In this document: in pieces, positions 36,301 through 47,861 of the stretch | Numbering within the stretch: the stretch's first letter is position 1 | How the letters are laid out: each line of letters begins with the position of its first letter | Source of the DNA: Annona cherimola | Taxonomy: Eukaryota; Streptophyta; Magnoliopsida; Magnoliales; Annonaceae | Length of the DNA stretch: 64,000 bases | Reading direction: 5' to 3' | Assembly (NCBI GenBank): GCA_030490835.1 | Contig: CM059972.1 | Location: 48,091,452 to 48,155,451 of the forward strand | Notes under the pieces: model-generated | Databases searched by the model: none | Seen by the model: the letters and a program-made list of their open reading frames with translations, nothing else | What the model was told of the DNA's origin: nothing | Position numbers and translations under genes: made by a program

Positions 36301-37020
36301 AATTAAGGACTCAAATACAGGAGTTGTTGGATAAGGGTTTCATCCGACCAAGTGTATCTCCTTGGGGAGCTCTGGTATTGTTTATGAGGAAAAAGGATAG
36401 AAGTTTAAGGTTATGTATTGATTACCGGGAGCTAAATAAAGTCACAATAAAGAATAAGTATCCATTGCCCAGGATCGACGATTTATTTGATTAGTTGCAA
36501 GGAGCAACAACTTTCTCCAAGATTGATTTACAGTCAGGGTACCATCAACTGAGGATAAGTCCAACCGAGACTCATAAAACCGCATTTCGAAGCAAATATG
36601 GGCATTATGAGTTTTTATTAATGCCTTTCGGACTTACTAATGCCCCTGCTGTATTTATGGATATGATGAATAGGGTTTTTGGGACTATCTGGATCAGTTT
36701 ATGGTTATGTTTATTGACAATGTCCTGATTTACTCTAAAACGGAGAAAGAACATGAAAGTCATTTGCAAAAGGTTTTAGAAAGGTTGAGGAAAGAGAAAT
36801 TATATGCCAAGTTGAAGAAATGTGAATTTTGGTTGAAACAAATAGGATTTCTTGGGTATATAATATCTGAAAAAGGTATTCAACTTGATCCTCAAAACAT
36901 TGAGGCAGCATTGAAATGGCCAAGGCCGACGATCATTACAGAAATTCGAAGTTTTCTAGGGTTGGCCGGCTATTATAAATATTTGTTGAAGGATTTTCAC
37001 AATTGTCAACCCTGTTAACC
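36301..37020 (+). pseudogene. GYP2 reverse transcriptase, frameshifted and active-site mutated
   Basis: The first part has [20 protein letters not shown] and [19 protein letters not shown] up to a TAG at 36492-36494 (Gln in GYP1). [19 protein letters not shown] and [19 protein letters not shown] follow, then a one-base shift near 36680. The next frame has FIDN at 36710-36721 where RT needs FIDD, so the second catalytic Asp of the box is lost. It ends near [10 protein letters not shown] with another break at about 37018. Confidence 0.9.
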
Positions 37021-37500
37021 AAGTTGACTCGTAAAGGAGTCGGGTATGTATGGTCTGAGGAATGCGAGTGCAGTTTCCAATAATTAAAAGAACGATTGGT
37101 GAAAGCACCCTTCCTAACCCTTCCAGAAGGAAATGAAGGGTTTGTAGTTTATAGTGATGCATCAAGAAAAGGATTGGGGTGTGTTCAAATGCAAAGGGGT
37201 AAAGTGATAGCCTATCCGTCGCGACAGCTAAAGCCTAATGAGGTAAGCTACCCCACACATGATTTAGAGTTAGCAGCTGTGGTATTTGCCTTGAAAATAT
37301 GGAGACATTACCTGCATGGTGCAAAATGTGAGATTTACACTGATCACAAGAGCCTCAAATATATTTTTACGCAGAAGGAGTTAAACATGAGACAAAGGAG
37401 ATGACTCGAATTATTGAAGGACTATGATTTGGAAATTCTATATCATCCAGGTAAGGCAAATGTGGTAGCTGATGCATTGAGCAGAAATGTCAGCTTAGCG
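37021..37500 (+). pseudogene. GYP2 RNase H domain
   Basis: [56 protein letters not shown] and HPGKANVVADALSRN are all recognisable. One stop, TGA at 37402-37404, interrupts it (Trp codon expected, as in GYP1 RSWLELL). Confidence 0.9.
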
Positions 37501-37968
37501 CATCTTATCACTAAGGAAGAAGGGTTGCTTAAAGAGATAGAGCAAATGGAACTGATTGTATGTCCACCAGGAGTCCAGACAAGACTATCACAATTACACA
37601 TACAATCATCACTTTTTGAACAGATTAAGACTGCGCAACAAAAGGACACAGACCTACATACTCATGTCGAGAAAATGAAGAAAAAGGGGCTGGCAGAATT
37701 TGCTATTAATGAGCAAGGTATGTATAGGTATAAGGATCTCCTTTGCATTCCTAATATAGCTGAGTTAAAGGTACAGATCCTTAAAGAGGCACATTTTTTG
37801 CCATTTTCTATTCACCCAGGGAGTACTAAGATGTATCAGGATCTCAAGAAAGCATATTGGTGGAATAATATGAAAAGAGAGATCGCTGAATATGTGACTA
37901 AGTGTTTAACTTGCCAACGGGTGAAAGCGGATCACCAGAGAATACCAGGTAAGCTACAGTCCTTAGTT
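37501..37968 (+). pseudogene. GYP2 integrase N-terminus (truncated)
   Basis: Keeps the linker FEQIKTAQQKDTDLHTHVEKM and the H2C2 zinc finger (IHPGSTKMYQDLKKAYWW ... CLTCQRVKADHQ). Directly afterwards, at about 37965-37970, the sequence changes to mid-LTR sequence, so the catalytic core and chromodomain are absent. The frame stays open into the LTR until 38046, giving a chance fusion tail. Confidence 0.9.
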
Positions 37969-39946
37969 TATAAAGCCATGCACATTCACATGGAATGGAC
38001 TTTGGAAAATTTTCTAAGTGCTGGAATTTCACCCCAAGCACAATAGCAACTCACGTCCCATTTTTGAAGGGTATTAATTTATGAATGTTAAATACATATT
38101 AATTTCCTAGATTTAGATTAAGAAAAGTAGGGTTAATTTATGAGAATTCGGATTTATTAAACTGCTTAGGGTTATGTGTCTAAAGACACGTTAAACGGGT
38201 GGAAAATGGGTTCCAAAGTTGCTGATTTGAGAACCTATGATTAATGGATTTAAATCCCATAAAAATACCCTAAATGAAATGGTAATTAAGGATAATTATC
38301 ATGCTGAATTAGTGACCAAGTTGCTGTCTTAGAAATTTTTTTGAAATATATTATGAATGTGTTGCCAAATGGCATATGTGAAAGGATAAATGTACATAAG
38401 TGATGAGTGACGTATGGAATGTGATTATGTGCAAAAATATATGAAACTATGATATATTCCATGCTTATACATCTGTTTAGAGTGTATAATATTTAATTTC
38501 AAATTTTAGAATTTATTTATGAAGTTTAAGGTGACGACATGTGCTTAAAACGAGCATCAATGTGTGAATTTTGGAAAATTAGTGAAAAATGGTAAACGAA
38601 GGTTAATGAACCTTTAAATGATAATGATTGAATGATTATTATGTGATTAAATGGTTACCCTAATCATGGAATTGAATATGTTATGTATGAACCCATGAAA
38701 TGTGCTAATATGTACAATATATGCTATATATGTGCATAATGACTTGAGAAGTCATATGAATGATATATGTTAATGGAAATAGGTTGGAAAACTAAATGAG
38801 ATGCAAGGAAAAGAAATATATGAAAAATTATATTATTCTCATGTAGGCAAAGGCAAAGAAAAAGCTGAGTTGGAAAGCTAAGGAACACAGGTAAGCAAGC
38901 AAATTTTCTAAATGAATTTTGTTTTCTAAATTGTTTACATAAATGCAATTTTTGCTCTAACTTGGTTGACGAAAATGTGGAAATTATTTCTAATATGTTT
39001 AAGGATGGCCATTCCTTAGTTAAATGGTGTTGAAATGATGTTTTTACTTCAATTGTGATATTATGAAATTTCCTTTCATAAATGCTATGGAAAAATAATG
39101 TGATCCCATGTTTCTGACTGAAAAATCATGCTAGCATGTTAAAGATGGATTTATGAAAAGATCATGTGCACAGGGTAATAGGTCCACTTGAAGGGCATAA
39201 GCGGACCAATTGTCCCCCCTTGGTGTGGCCAAGTCGCTAAAATAGGCCTAAGGCCGGCGGCGCCCTCTCTGAAATGGGAGATGACGTGGACGGATGGTCG
39301 ACTGGCTAGCTTCCATCCTAAGGGAAATATGATGTATATGTTCATGATTTTATATGACATTATGCATATCGTACTCGTGATGGGTACAAGATTTTATGTT
39401 TTCAAGATATACCTTTTGAAAAGGTATAAGTTGCATTCCAAGATGTTTTTAAATGCAAAATGTTGCCTGAAATGATTTGCCTGTAAAATGTAAATAGCTT
39501 GCTTATTGAGTTTCGACTCACGATTTTGTTTTCCAAACCCAAAGACAGGTGAAAGAAAGGATATGGCGAAGGAGCATGTGCAAGCTTGATAAAGCAATAG
39601 GAAAAACTTAGAACTGTTATGTTATGAAAAACTCATGCTGAGTGGTTGTAACTATTTGAATGTTTATGTTGTTGCCTATGATTAATTGATGCAGTGACAT
39701 CTGATTTATGTAGTTGATGAAATATTTTTGATCAGCATGATTTGTATGTGATGATGGGTTGGAAATGACCTAGATATGTTTGAAATAAAAATATGAGAAA
39801 TCAAACTCTTATGAGGAAATATTAAATTGGATAAACATCCATTAAAACCCGCCTTGTGACAGAGCAATAATCCTGATCACGTTTACCAATCAATAACGAT
39901 CCCAAGGTAAGGCTCAGGATGTGACGCTCGGTTCTGGGGCGCCACA
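37969..39946 (+). repeat. 3' LTR remnant of GYP2
   Basis: Matches the 5' LTR from about 29778 to the end but lacks the first ~1.33 kb and a further ~670 bp (equivalent to about 29874-30540), joined near 38066. It ends GGCGCCACA at 39946, followed by the GCTTT duplication. Confidence 0.92.
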
Positions 39947-39951
39947 GCTTT

Positions 39952-40576
39952 TCCTGATTTTGCAGTCCATAAATGTAGCTAATGATTTTCCCTTGAATGA
40001 TATACCATCTTGAATGATTATTTCATGAATAATTGCTTGTTTGGACTGTATTTGTCTTCAACTTGACTCAAGTCGGATGCCTGGGTCTACTTGGGGTCCA
40101 ACTTCACTCAAGTCACATGTGGAGTGGACCTAGGAATGCGACTTCGCCCAAGTCGCATATGGAGTCGACTTCGGTTGCGACTTCACCTGTCTCCTACCCC
40201 AACTTCAACATTGGAAGGAATTGAACATTTGAAGTTGATAGTGGTGTCAACTTCCATTTGCGACTTCACCCAAGTCGCAAGTGAAGTTGACTTGGACTGC
40301 GACTTCACTTGTCTTGGTTCCCAAATTCAACGCTAGAAGCTTTTGCTCTCCAAGTCGATCTTGAGGTCGACTTGAGTATTTACTTTGGGTATCAACCTCA
40401 CTCAAGTCGATGGCTAAGTTGACTTGGCTTTGCGACTTGGTCTGCTAGGTTCTGAAATCGAAGTTTTTAGCCTTTAACCAATTTTAACAAGCCACATTAG
40501 TATCCCAAAACAATCTCAAATTGAGTTGTTAATCATTAAAACATGGATTGTGCTTAATTTGCCATTGATTCCAACA
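39952..40576 (-). repeat. SIRE1 5' LTR, distal part
   Basis: Continues the LTR interrupted at 28443. AAGTCGCA/TGCGACTT palindromic units lie at 40060-40445. On the minus strand it starts TGTTGGAATCAATGG at 40576. With 27353-28443 it makes an LTR of about 1.7 kb. Confidence 0.88.
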
Positions 40577-41749
40577 CGTTAGTGATAAGAGCACGGAAGG
40601 CAGGTAGTATACGTTGATGGAAAACCAACCAACGAAGACTTTTGTAAGTGTTGATGCCTCCCTAAAGTAGTAACTGCAAGAGAATATGCAGTCATACAAG
40701 ACCAACTCGAAAAAGTCACGTGTTGAAGAAGCAAAAGGCGAAGTTCGAACAGAGACATTCTCCTATTACATGAACCGGTACCCCTATCCAAATCTGAAAT
40801 ATTTTTAAAAATGCAAGAAGGAGCTTTAAAGCTGATTAAATCCCATGCATGCTTAGAAGTCAAAACCCACAAGCATTAAATAGCAAATAGGAGTAGCAAT
40901 TGTGGCAAATCTCAATGGCCAGCTTTGTAGTGACAAGAACTAACTGCTCTTGAATCAAGAAGCCCTTGGAAAAAAAGAACAGAGGAGGACTTGGTACCAC
41001 AGTCAAGCCCATTAGTCGCATTCCTAACTAATCCTGAAGTTGTAGGAATGAAATCTTTACTAAAGCCACATGACTCTTTAGGCAAAGACATGTAGAAACT
41101 ATCATCTTAAACAACAACAATGGCTTTTTAATGGACAAATAAAAAGGGGTTAAGCAAATAGCTGACCCCTTGGCCCAAAGAAGTCGCCAAAAATGCCTAA
41201 GGAGTGATGAACTTCCAAAGACTAAGGATTTTAGGCTCTACCATTCTTGAACTACTCCCTTAGAGCACGGATGTCGAGCCTTACCTAAGAAAGCAAGATC
41301 AGACTAACATAACAACACCATCTCAACATTAGATTACTTCTTGCCAAAGAAGCCCATTAATGTCATAGCCCTCTAGTGGGACATCACCATTTGACATTAA
41401 TGACAACCTAATAGCCTAAGGAGGTGAAGTTGGCTCCACCCATCATAAGTTACTCAAGACAGACCTTGTTCTACACTAAAAAATCTAAAGATAGACACAT
41501 AGTTGAAAAAAGATTTGATGAGATGATTATAGATACCAAGCATGTGTTGCGACAACCCAACTAATGTACATAAGTAACGTCACACTACCTACTAAAGGAC
41601 CCTTTTTTGGATCCATGGGCTTCTCCAAGAGAAGGACCGTTGGGACTCCACATGTATCCATAGGGAAGGACTTTTTGGTCCTTGAGGACTCTTTTTCCCC
41701 AAAAGACTTTTGATGGAGATGAGTTAAAATTTGATGACGTGACCCCAAT
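40577..41749. other. Unassigned island between SIRE1 and solo LTR-1
   Basis: About 1.17 kb unlike any LTR family in the window. Base composition is more balanced and plus-strand frames contain short protein-like runs (for example LLLHEPVPLSKSEIF near 40765-40805), but stops are frequent. I cannot assign it to a known gene or element. The last five bases, CCAAT, are one copy of the solo LTR-1 duplication less its final T boundary base. Confidence 0.5.
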
Positions 41750-44303
41750 TGTGGCGCCCCAAACCGAGGTACCTAGAAGCCTTACTCCGGGATCGTTTTG
41801 ATTGGTAAACGTGACTCAGGATTGTTGCCCTGATCACACGGCAGGAATTTTTTTTTTTTTTTTTTTTTCATCAATACATGGAAAATTTCCATCATTCATC
41901 TAGCATGAAATAAATTTCATATATCACAGTTATAACCCGGGACTGCTTCATAAAACAGAAATATTTATTTCCATCTCAAAATTATCATCGTTGTCTTTAC
42001 ATAAACATTATTTATACCAAAACTACATAACACTTGACATGCTGCTTTCATCATCTTTTCCCGTCCGTTATTGAAAAAGCATGGGTGAGTAATAATACTC
42101 AGTAAGCAAGCCATACATAATTTTTTTCAATCATTTTCATGCATTTCATAAAATGCAAATGCAATGCATACATAGCATTCATGACATTCCTTTGGATGCA
42201 ACGCTAGCTAGGCGCCCATCCCATACATGCTCCCATCTCAGGGAGGTCGCCGCCGGCCTGGGCCTATTAAGCGACTTGGCAATAGCGAGGGGGACATCCG
42301 GTCCACTTACTACCTCGACTAAGGCCTATTCCTCGTGCACATGCTCATTCATACACATGCCGGCATGATATTTGCAAATCATAAACAATTTCATAAAAAG
42401 CATTTAATAAATAATTTCACAAAACGAACTTCAGTTCATGTAAAGCAGTTATAGGTATGGCCAACCTTAAATAAATTTCATAAAGCAACTTGCAAACAAT
42501 TTCAAGCATTTTGGAAATAATTTGCAAAACATATAACTTGCTTACCTTCTTAGGAGGTGTCTTCGACCTTCTCTTTTCCTTTTCCTATTCAAGGACAAAG
42601 GATATTTCATTTCTTTTATTTAAGCTGCTTCCCATGTATGCTTTATAATATTTGGGCATTATTTCTTTACATAGATATTTTTGTCCATAAATTCTTCAAA
42701 AAAATTCCATACTTATATTCAAATATTAATTTCCAAAATTTCTCCAAAATCACGCTGTTCACTGTAGCAGATAACTGTAGCAATTACTGTAGCGTATTAC
42801 TGTAGCAAATTACTGTTCATCCGTGGTTACTGTTCACAGCAGCGTGGTTACTGTTCATGGGTTTTCAAAATTGATATTTTTTTCAAAAATAAAAAATACC
42901 ATGACATACCTTATGCCTAGTATATCAATGGATATTTCTTATATTTTAAATTTATCATCATTTACTTGGCCAAAAAAATCATTTTCTCCATATACTAAAA
43001 ATCACCATAAATTCACTTAAGCGTAATCCTTAATTCCAAAAATCATGAAATTAATATATCATTATTCCAACATCATATTCATCATAATCATGCATCCAAA
43101 ATCATCATTTATCATTTTTGGAGCATTATTTTCACATATCATAGGCTATCTTCCCGATTGCGTTATCTTCGCTCCAAATTTTTGATGTTTTGGCATAATT
43201 CTAATTAAGCATTATAACTTTACTTATTTTCTCATGATTAGGCATTATCTAAGCATGCTTTTACCTTAATTAACATCCAAAAGAAATTTGGGTAGAAATC
43301 ACTTACCCGAAGCGGAGATACGCCTCTTTTTCTCACGCTTTCTCTCTCTAACTTTCTCCTTCTTTCTCTAAAGGGAAAAAACGTGTTTGGGGGTGGAAAA
43401 TGAGCTCTTTCTCAAGCTTGGGACTGCCTTGGTCGTTCACCCCTTGATCCCTATTTATAGTGCTTGATTTTTCATGAATTTGGAATTTACCCCCTTGCTT
43501 TTGAGGTATTTAATTATAAATTGGTATTTCTTTTTAATTTTAAAAATTGCATTGAGCCAAGAGCTGCCCACCCTATGCCTGCTCCAGCAGCCCTATGCAG
43601 CCCTATTTTTTCCTATTTTTATTATTTTTTATTTAATTAATTTTAAGCTAATTAAATCTAAGCCCTTGATTTGGGATTTGGATGAATTTAATCCATTGAT
43701 TAAAGTCAAGTGGCCATTTAATGTCCCTGCTCACGCCCCTGCCCTTGCTGAATTGCATTTAATTTTTTAATTTTTAATTTTTTACTTTTTGTAAAAAGTC
43801 AAAAGTAGTATTTAATTAAAGTAATGCTACTTTTTGATTTTTCATTTGACGTTTCATCTTGACCTTTGATTTGTGATTTTCATCACATCTTGATCCATTC
43901 ATCATGTCCATCATGAATTTTTAACCATCCATAAAAAATTTCATCGAATTCCGACGCCCGGATTGCAATTTATGAATTTTTTTCTATTTTTCCATAAAAA
44001 TCCAAACTTGGATTAAAATATCCAAAAGAATTGCTATTTTGTCTTGTAGTGATTAAATCTCTATTTTGTCTTTTTGTGATTAAGTTAATCCAAGTGATTA
44101 ACTCTTAATCACGTGTCTTAGCCCTTGGTTACTATTCACGTGTACTATTCACGGGGTTAAATTCTCAACTGCATTATTACAACCTCAAACACACATGTCC
44201 ATTCATAAATTTTCATTTATTTATAAAATAATCTTCAAAATTTACAATTGTCGAAATGACGCGTATATGGTCGAAATGACGCATACACGATCGGGGTTCC
44301 ACA
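41750..44303 (-). repeat. Solo LTR-1 (LARD-A family) with perfect CCAAT duplication
   Basis: On the minus strand it starts TGTGGAACCCCGATC at 44303 and ends GGGGCGCCACA at 41750, 2554 bp. CCAAT flanks both sides (41745-41749 and 44304-44308). No internal region or second LTR adjoins, so it is the product of LTR-LTR recombination. The TATA box inverted is at 43451-43459; the conserved block at 42061-42112; the GC-rich island at 42205-42310. A T run of about 24 lies at 41849-41870. Confidence 0.93.
42761..42817 (-). repeat. ACTGTAGC short tandem repeat in solo LTR-1
   Basis: ACTGTAGC recurs at about 42761, 42774, 42786 and 42799 (12-13 bp spacing), followed by related ACTGTTCA words to 42850. 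The LARD-A LTRs have only two AACAGTAACCACG copies in the same region (1190-1222), so the array has expanded here. Confidence 0.8.
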
Positions 44304-44879
44304 CCAATCCTCTAGAATAGTGTGGCGCCTCAAATCGAGACGTCACATCCTTACCTCAAGATCTTATTGATTGGTAAATGTGAATCAGGATTGTTGCCCT
44401 GATCACGTGGCAGGTTCTTAATTGGATCTCGTCCAAATTTTTTTTATCATCATTCGTTTCTTTACACTTCATATCATTAATCATACAAGCGGTGATACAC
44501 TTGTAATAAATTTCATATATTATTCATAACATCTCATTATGTTCTTCTACAATAAAAGTCTTCTTTACTTAATCATGACATTTTACATCCGTACATCTAT
44601 ACATTCAATCATTGAATCAAATAGAACTTAAAATTCTAATTAAGTTCACATACACATCAACAAACCTTAGAACTTTAATCATGTTATCCATACATCATGG
44701 CTACCATCACATACTTTCCTTCATTGCTTAGGTTTGCAACCTCCTAAGTTTCTCGGTACCTGTCTATGGTTTGGGAAAAACAAAATGTGAGTGACAACTC
44801 AGTAAGCAAGCATTTTATCATTTAGGCAAGACTTCCTTGAAAACCTTTTTCCATAAACATCTTGAACACCCTTTTAACC

Positions 44880-45440
44880 TGAGGACATTGTCTGTCCTGA
44901 AACATTGTCATAAAATCCTTTGTTCATAAGGACAATTCTATGTCCTAGAACATTTTCATAAAACATCATTCTTAAAATCATTTACAAGTCACGTCTGGAC
45001 TTGTTAAGGCAAAACATATACGTTTTACCTTCTTTAATTAATTTTCTTTGGTCTTGTGTGAACATTTATAATGTTCAAAGACATTTATATAAAACCATCT
45101 TTCATTAGTCGACGTTTTATATCCAAAAATATTTTTCTCATGAATCCTTTTTAGAGAAGGACATTCTCATGCCCTAAATCATCATTCACATAAGCCTTTT
45201 TCGGCAAGGGACATTTCTATGTCCAAAAACATTTTTCATCATAAATTTTCTTTAGTCAAGGGACAGCAGATGTCCCAAACATTTTTGACATAGCTTTCTT
45301 TGGCAATAGACATTCATATGTCCTAAAACACGATTGTTATAAATTCTTTGGCAAAGGACATTCTCATGTCCAAAACAATTTTCATTTAATCCTTTTGGAA
45401 ATGGACATTCTTATGTCCAAAACCAAGTTTGACATAAATC
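44880..45440 (-). repeat. Degenerate tandem array in solo LTR-2 (GGACATT..ATGTCC units)
   Basis: About eight to ten units of roughly 55-60 bp share GGACATTCTCATGTCC or close variants followed by AAAACATTTTTCATAAAT and CCTTTTTGGCAA. The GGACAT...ATGTCC core is itself an inverted repeat. Confidence 0.75.
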
Positions 45441-45918
45441 TTTTTCATAATCATCGTCTTAAGCCTTGTTTATAGCAAACAAGGCATAAAATACATAATC
45501 CATTTCTTAAAAGCATTTGCATAGAAAACATTTTCTTTCATCCTTATTATTTATACTTTTGTGTAAAACACCCTAGTTTTAGGGTAATCATTCCATAAAA
45601 ATCTCATTAGGATAAATTTTTGTAAAAATACATTTACGTCCCAATCTTTGGGCTTTTCAAAAACAAAACATAAGCAAAGGCATTTCTCCCCATTCAGTAG
45701 TGACACTTAACAAGTGATCATACTACCTTTTGGAAGAGAATCCTTAACAGCACGCTAACCAGGCGACTGTTTTCTTATCCTTCTCCCATCTTAAGGAGGG
45801 CGCCGCTGGCTCCTGCCATCCCTTAACGACTTTGCCATATGTAGAGTGGGCCCCAGCCATCTCCGATCATGCTCTACAAGTGGCCTATTCCTTGTACTAG
45901 TGCACCATACATCTTTAT

Positions 45919-46085
45919 CACAGACCGCAGTCCGTTTGGTTTAAAGTATCACAGACCACAGCCTGTGTCCTTTTAAACCGGGATCACAGACCGCAGTCTG
46001 CATCCATAACTTGAAAAACATTACAGATCAGGTCTGTATATTTAAAAATCATTTTGAAAAACACATCACAGACCGCAGTCTGTGT
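45919..46085 (-). repeat. Five palindromic CACAGACCGCAGTCTGTG-type units in solo LTR-2
   Basis: Copies at about 45919, 45949, 45985, 46023 and 46067, each an inverted repeat ACAGAC...GTCTGT around CGCA, with 15-45 bp between them. The later copies are partly degraded. Confidence 0.8.
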
Positions 46086-47767
46086 CAACTTGTAAAGTGA
46101 GCGCACCCACTTTAAACAAGTTGTTATTTAAAACCTAATTTTAGGATGACCTTCCTTAAATTCTTTGAGAAACATTTTTGAGTAAAATATTTTGATAAAC
46201 ATTTGAAATGTTTGAGAAACAATACATCTTAAAAATCCTTATAATAAAAGAATTTCAAAACTTTTGAATTTTCAAGAATAAATCATATATTTTCCTAACC
46301 TTTTCTTGGTTTCTATTTTGGCGCCTTTTGCTCACAAAAGTTGTGCAATTATACTATTCCCTTCTCAACCACCCTAATGATCAAATTATTGTCCACATAT
46401 CTAACTTATCATTTTTACATAAAGAGGGGCTTGCATAGTCTTTTGCATGCTACTTTAGCAACCCGAAATCAAACCATTTTATGAAATCAACTTATGGGGT
46501 AGGTCATCCTTAAATCCCATTAAACCACATCCGTATAAACATTTTTCTAGACATTTTCAACATAGATTTCCTTGTCTAAAGGAAATCATCTCCAAGGCTT
46601 TCCACTTAATGCTCATGTGATCACGTCCATTTCAGCTGCCCCTTTTTCAATTTTTTCCACCAAAATGGCAGCTTTAATTAATGGAAAATTAATCACCCTA
46701 ACTAGGAGCTCATTTAGGGGTCAAATTAACATTTAAAAAAATCATAAAAAATCACAAAAGCTGTTTGGACGTGCACCACTTCATAGCTACATGATGCTGT
46801 CTATAATGTGCATGTTCCCTGTGCCTTGGTATTTTGGCATTTTGTGCCACAAAAATCCAATTTTAATTAATGTCACTAACCACCCTTGTCATGTAGCTCA
46901 TTTAAATGCATATTTTGCATTTTTTTAAAATAAAAAATTCCATGCAACAGCCCCTTGATCGTCCATGTGTGGGCCACCTTTTCAAGCTCTTTTGAGCTAA
47001 TCCATTAGCCATTAAATCATTCCATTAATCACTTGATTTTTTAATTTTAAATAATTCATAAAATTCATGTGTAATTATCTTCTTTTGACACCTCATTTAT
47101 GCCATTAATTATTTAATTAATCACTTTGACTTTAACATAAATGAGAGCTACTTTATGGTGCACAAAAGTCAATGGTGCACACTCCTTTTTTGTGCAACCA
47201 TAATTCCATCATACTTAGCTTAATTCAATCCTCTCATTGCGTTGATATTATAATTTTAATCGTTCATTTCAAATTTCGTCTCAATCCGACTTTTCTAGCT
47301 CAAGTTATGATCATTTGAAGTCATCCTTGGATTTTGATGGTGATGATCAATTTTCACCCTAATTTCATCAATATTTTCATAATCCAACCCTTTTATAGAT
47401 TAAGCACAAAATTATGTGCTTACTTTTCAATTTTTATCTTAATCCGCCTTCCCGAAGTCGAGTTATGAATTTTCTAGCATTTGCCACCTTTAATCCATAA
47501 CTATCACATAATCTCCATTAATAAAATTTTAATATATGAGGAAATTATCCTCAATATATTCACATTCTCTAATCCTCATTAAGCCTCTTTAATCACATTG
47601 ACCCATATTGGCTTATAATCATTATTCATAATTATTTGACCTAGTTGCAATAAATCATCAAAATTGCAATGGAAATCATTCATAATTCTATTAAATCATA
47701 TATGATTCATATTTATATGCCAAATGCATATACATAAGCCTTACTTGGGTCAGGGTATCACAAATAG

Positions 47768-47861
47768 GAAGCCAATTCTTTTGCCAAAGGGAAGATTTTA
47801 AGGTTCGTGTGATTAAAATGTTTAAGCTAGTGATAATAATGTGGACCTAACACTTAATACA
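47768..47861. other. Short pre-insertion sequence between solo LTR-2 and SIRE2
   Basis: About 94 bp not matching any LTR here. With 44309-44315 and 40577-41749 it is what remains of the sequence into which the solo LTRs inserted. Confidence 0.5.

Larger units (their letters stand above)
28444..39946 (+). mobile_element. Ty3/gypsy Tekay-type retrotransposon (GYP2), internally deleted
   Basis: Flanked by a perfect 5-bp duplication GCTTT (28439-28443 and 39947-39951). The 5' LTR is complete (3980 bp, TGTGAAACCC to GGCGCCACA). The interior holds ORF0, gag with a MITE insertion, protease, RT, RNase H and the start of integrase. A deletion then removed the integrase core, chromodomain, purine tract and first third of the 3' LTR. 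It is the same family as GYP1 in opposite orientation, inserted in the SIRE1 5' LTR, so it is younger than SIRE1. Confidence 0.95.
19737..40576 (-). mobile_element. Ty1/copia Sirevirus (SIRE1), interrupted by GYP2
   Basis: Gene order on the minus strand is 5' LTR, tRNA-Met primer site, gag, protease, integrase, RT, RNase H, extra 3' ORF, purine tract, 3' LTR remnant. Integrase before RT defines copia. A two-knuckle Gag, a long non-coding 3' zone, an additional ORF after RNase H and a CATCAAAAAGGGGGAGA-type purine tract point to the Sirevirus (SIRE/Maximus) lineage. GYP2 sits in the 5' LTR at 28444-39946. The 3' LTR is cut at 19737 by GYP1, so only 132 bp remain in the window. All ORFs are frameshifted. 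The right flank is CGTTA; its partner should be left of the window. Confidence 0.9.
44321..47762 (-). repeat. Solo LTR-2 with perfect AATAG duplication
   Basis: On the minus strand it starts TGTGATACCCTGACCC at 47762 and ends AGGCGCCACA at 44321, 3442 bp. AATAG flanks both sides (44316-44320 and 47763-47767). It has the gypsy LTR landmarks: the conserved block at 44758-44811 and the GC-rich island at 45750-45900. Two internal repeat arrays are listed separately. No interior remains. Confidence 0.93.

Noticed and set aside
44880..46085. Regular repeats suggesting a CRISPR array
   Set aside because: Units are degenerate, without unique spacers of constant length and without cas genes, in a plant LTR. 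They are ordinary tandem and palindromic LTR repeats.
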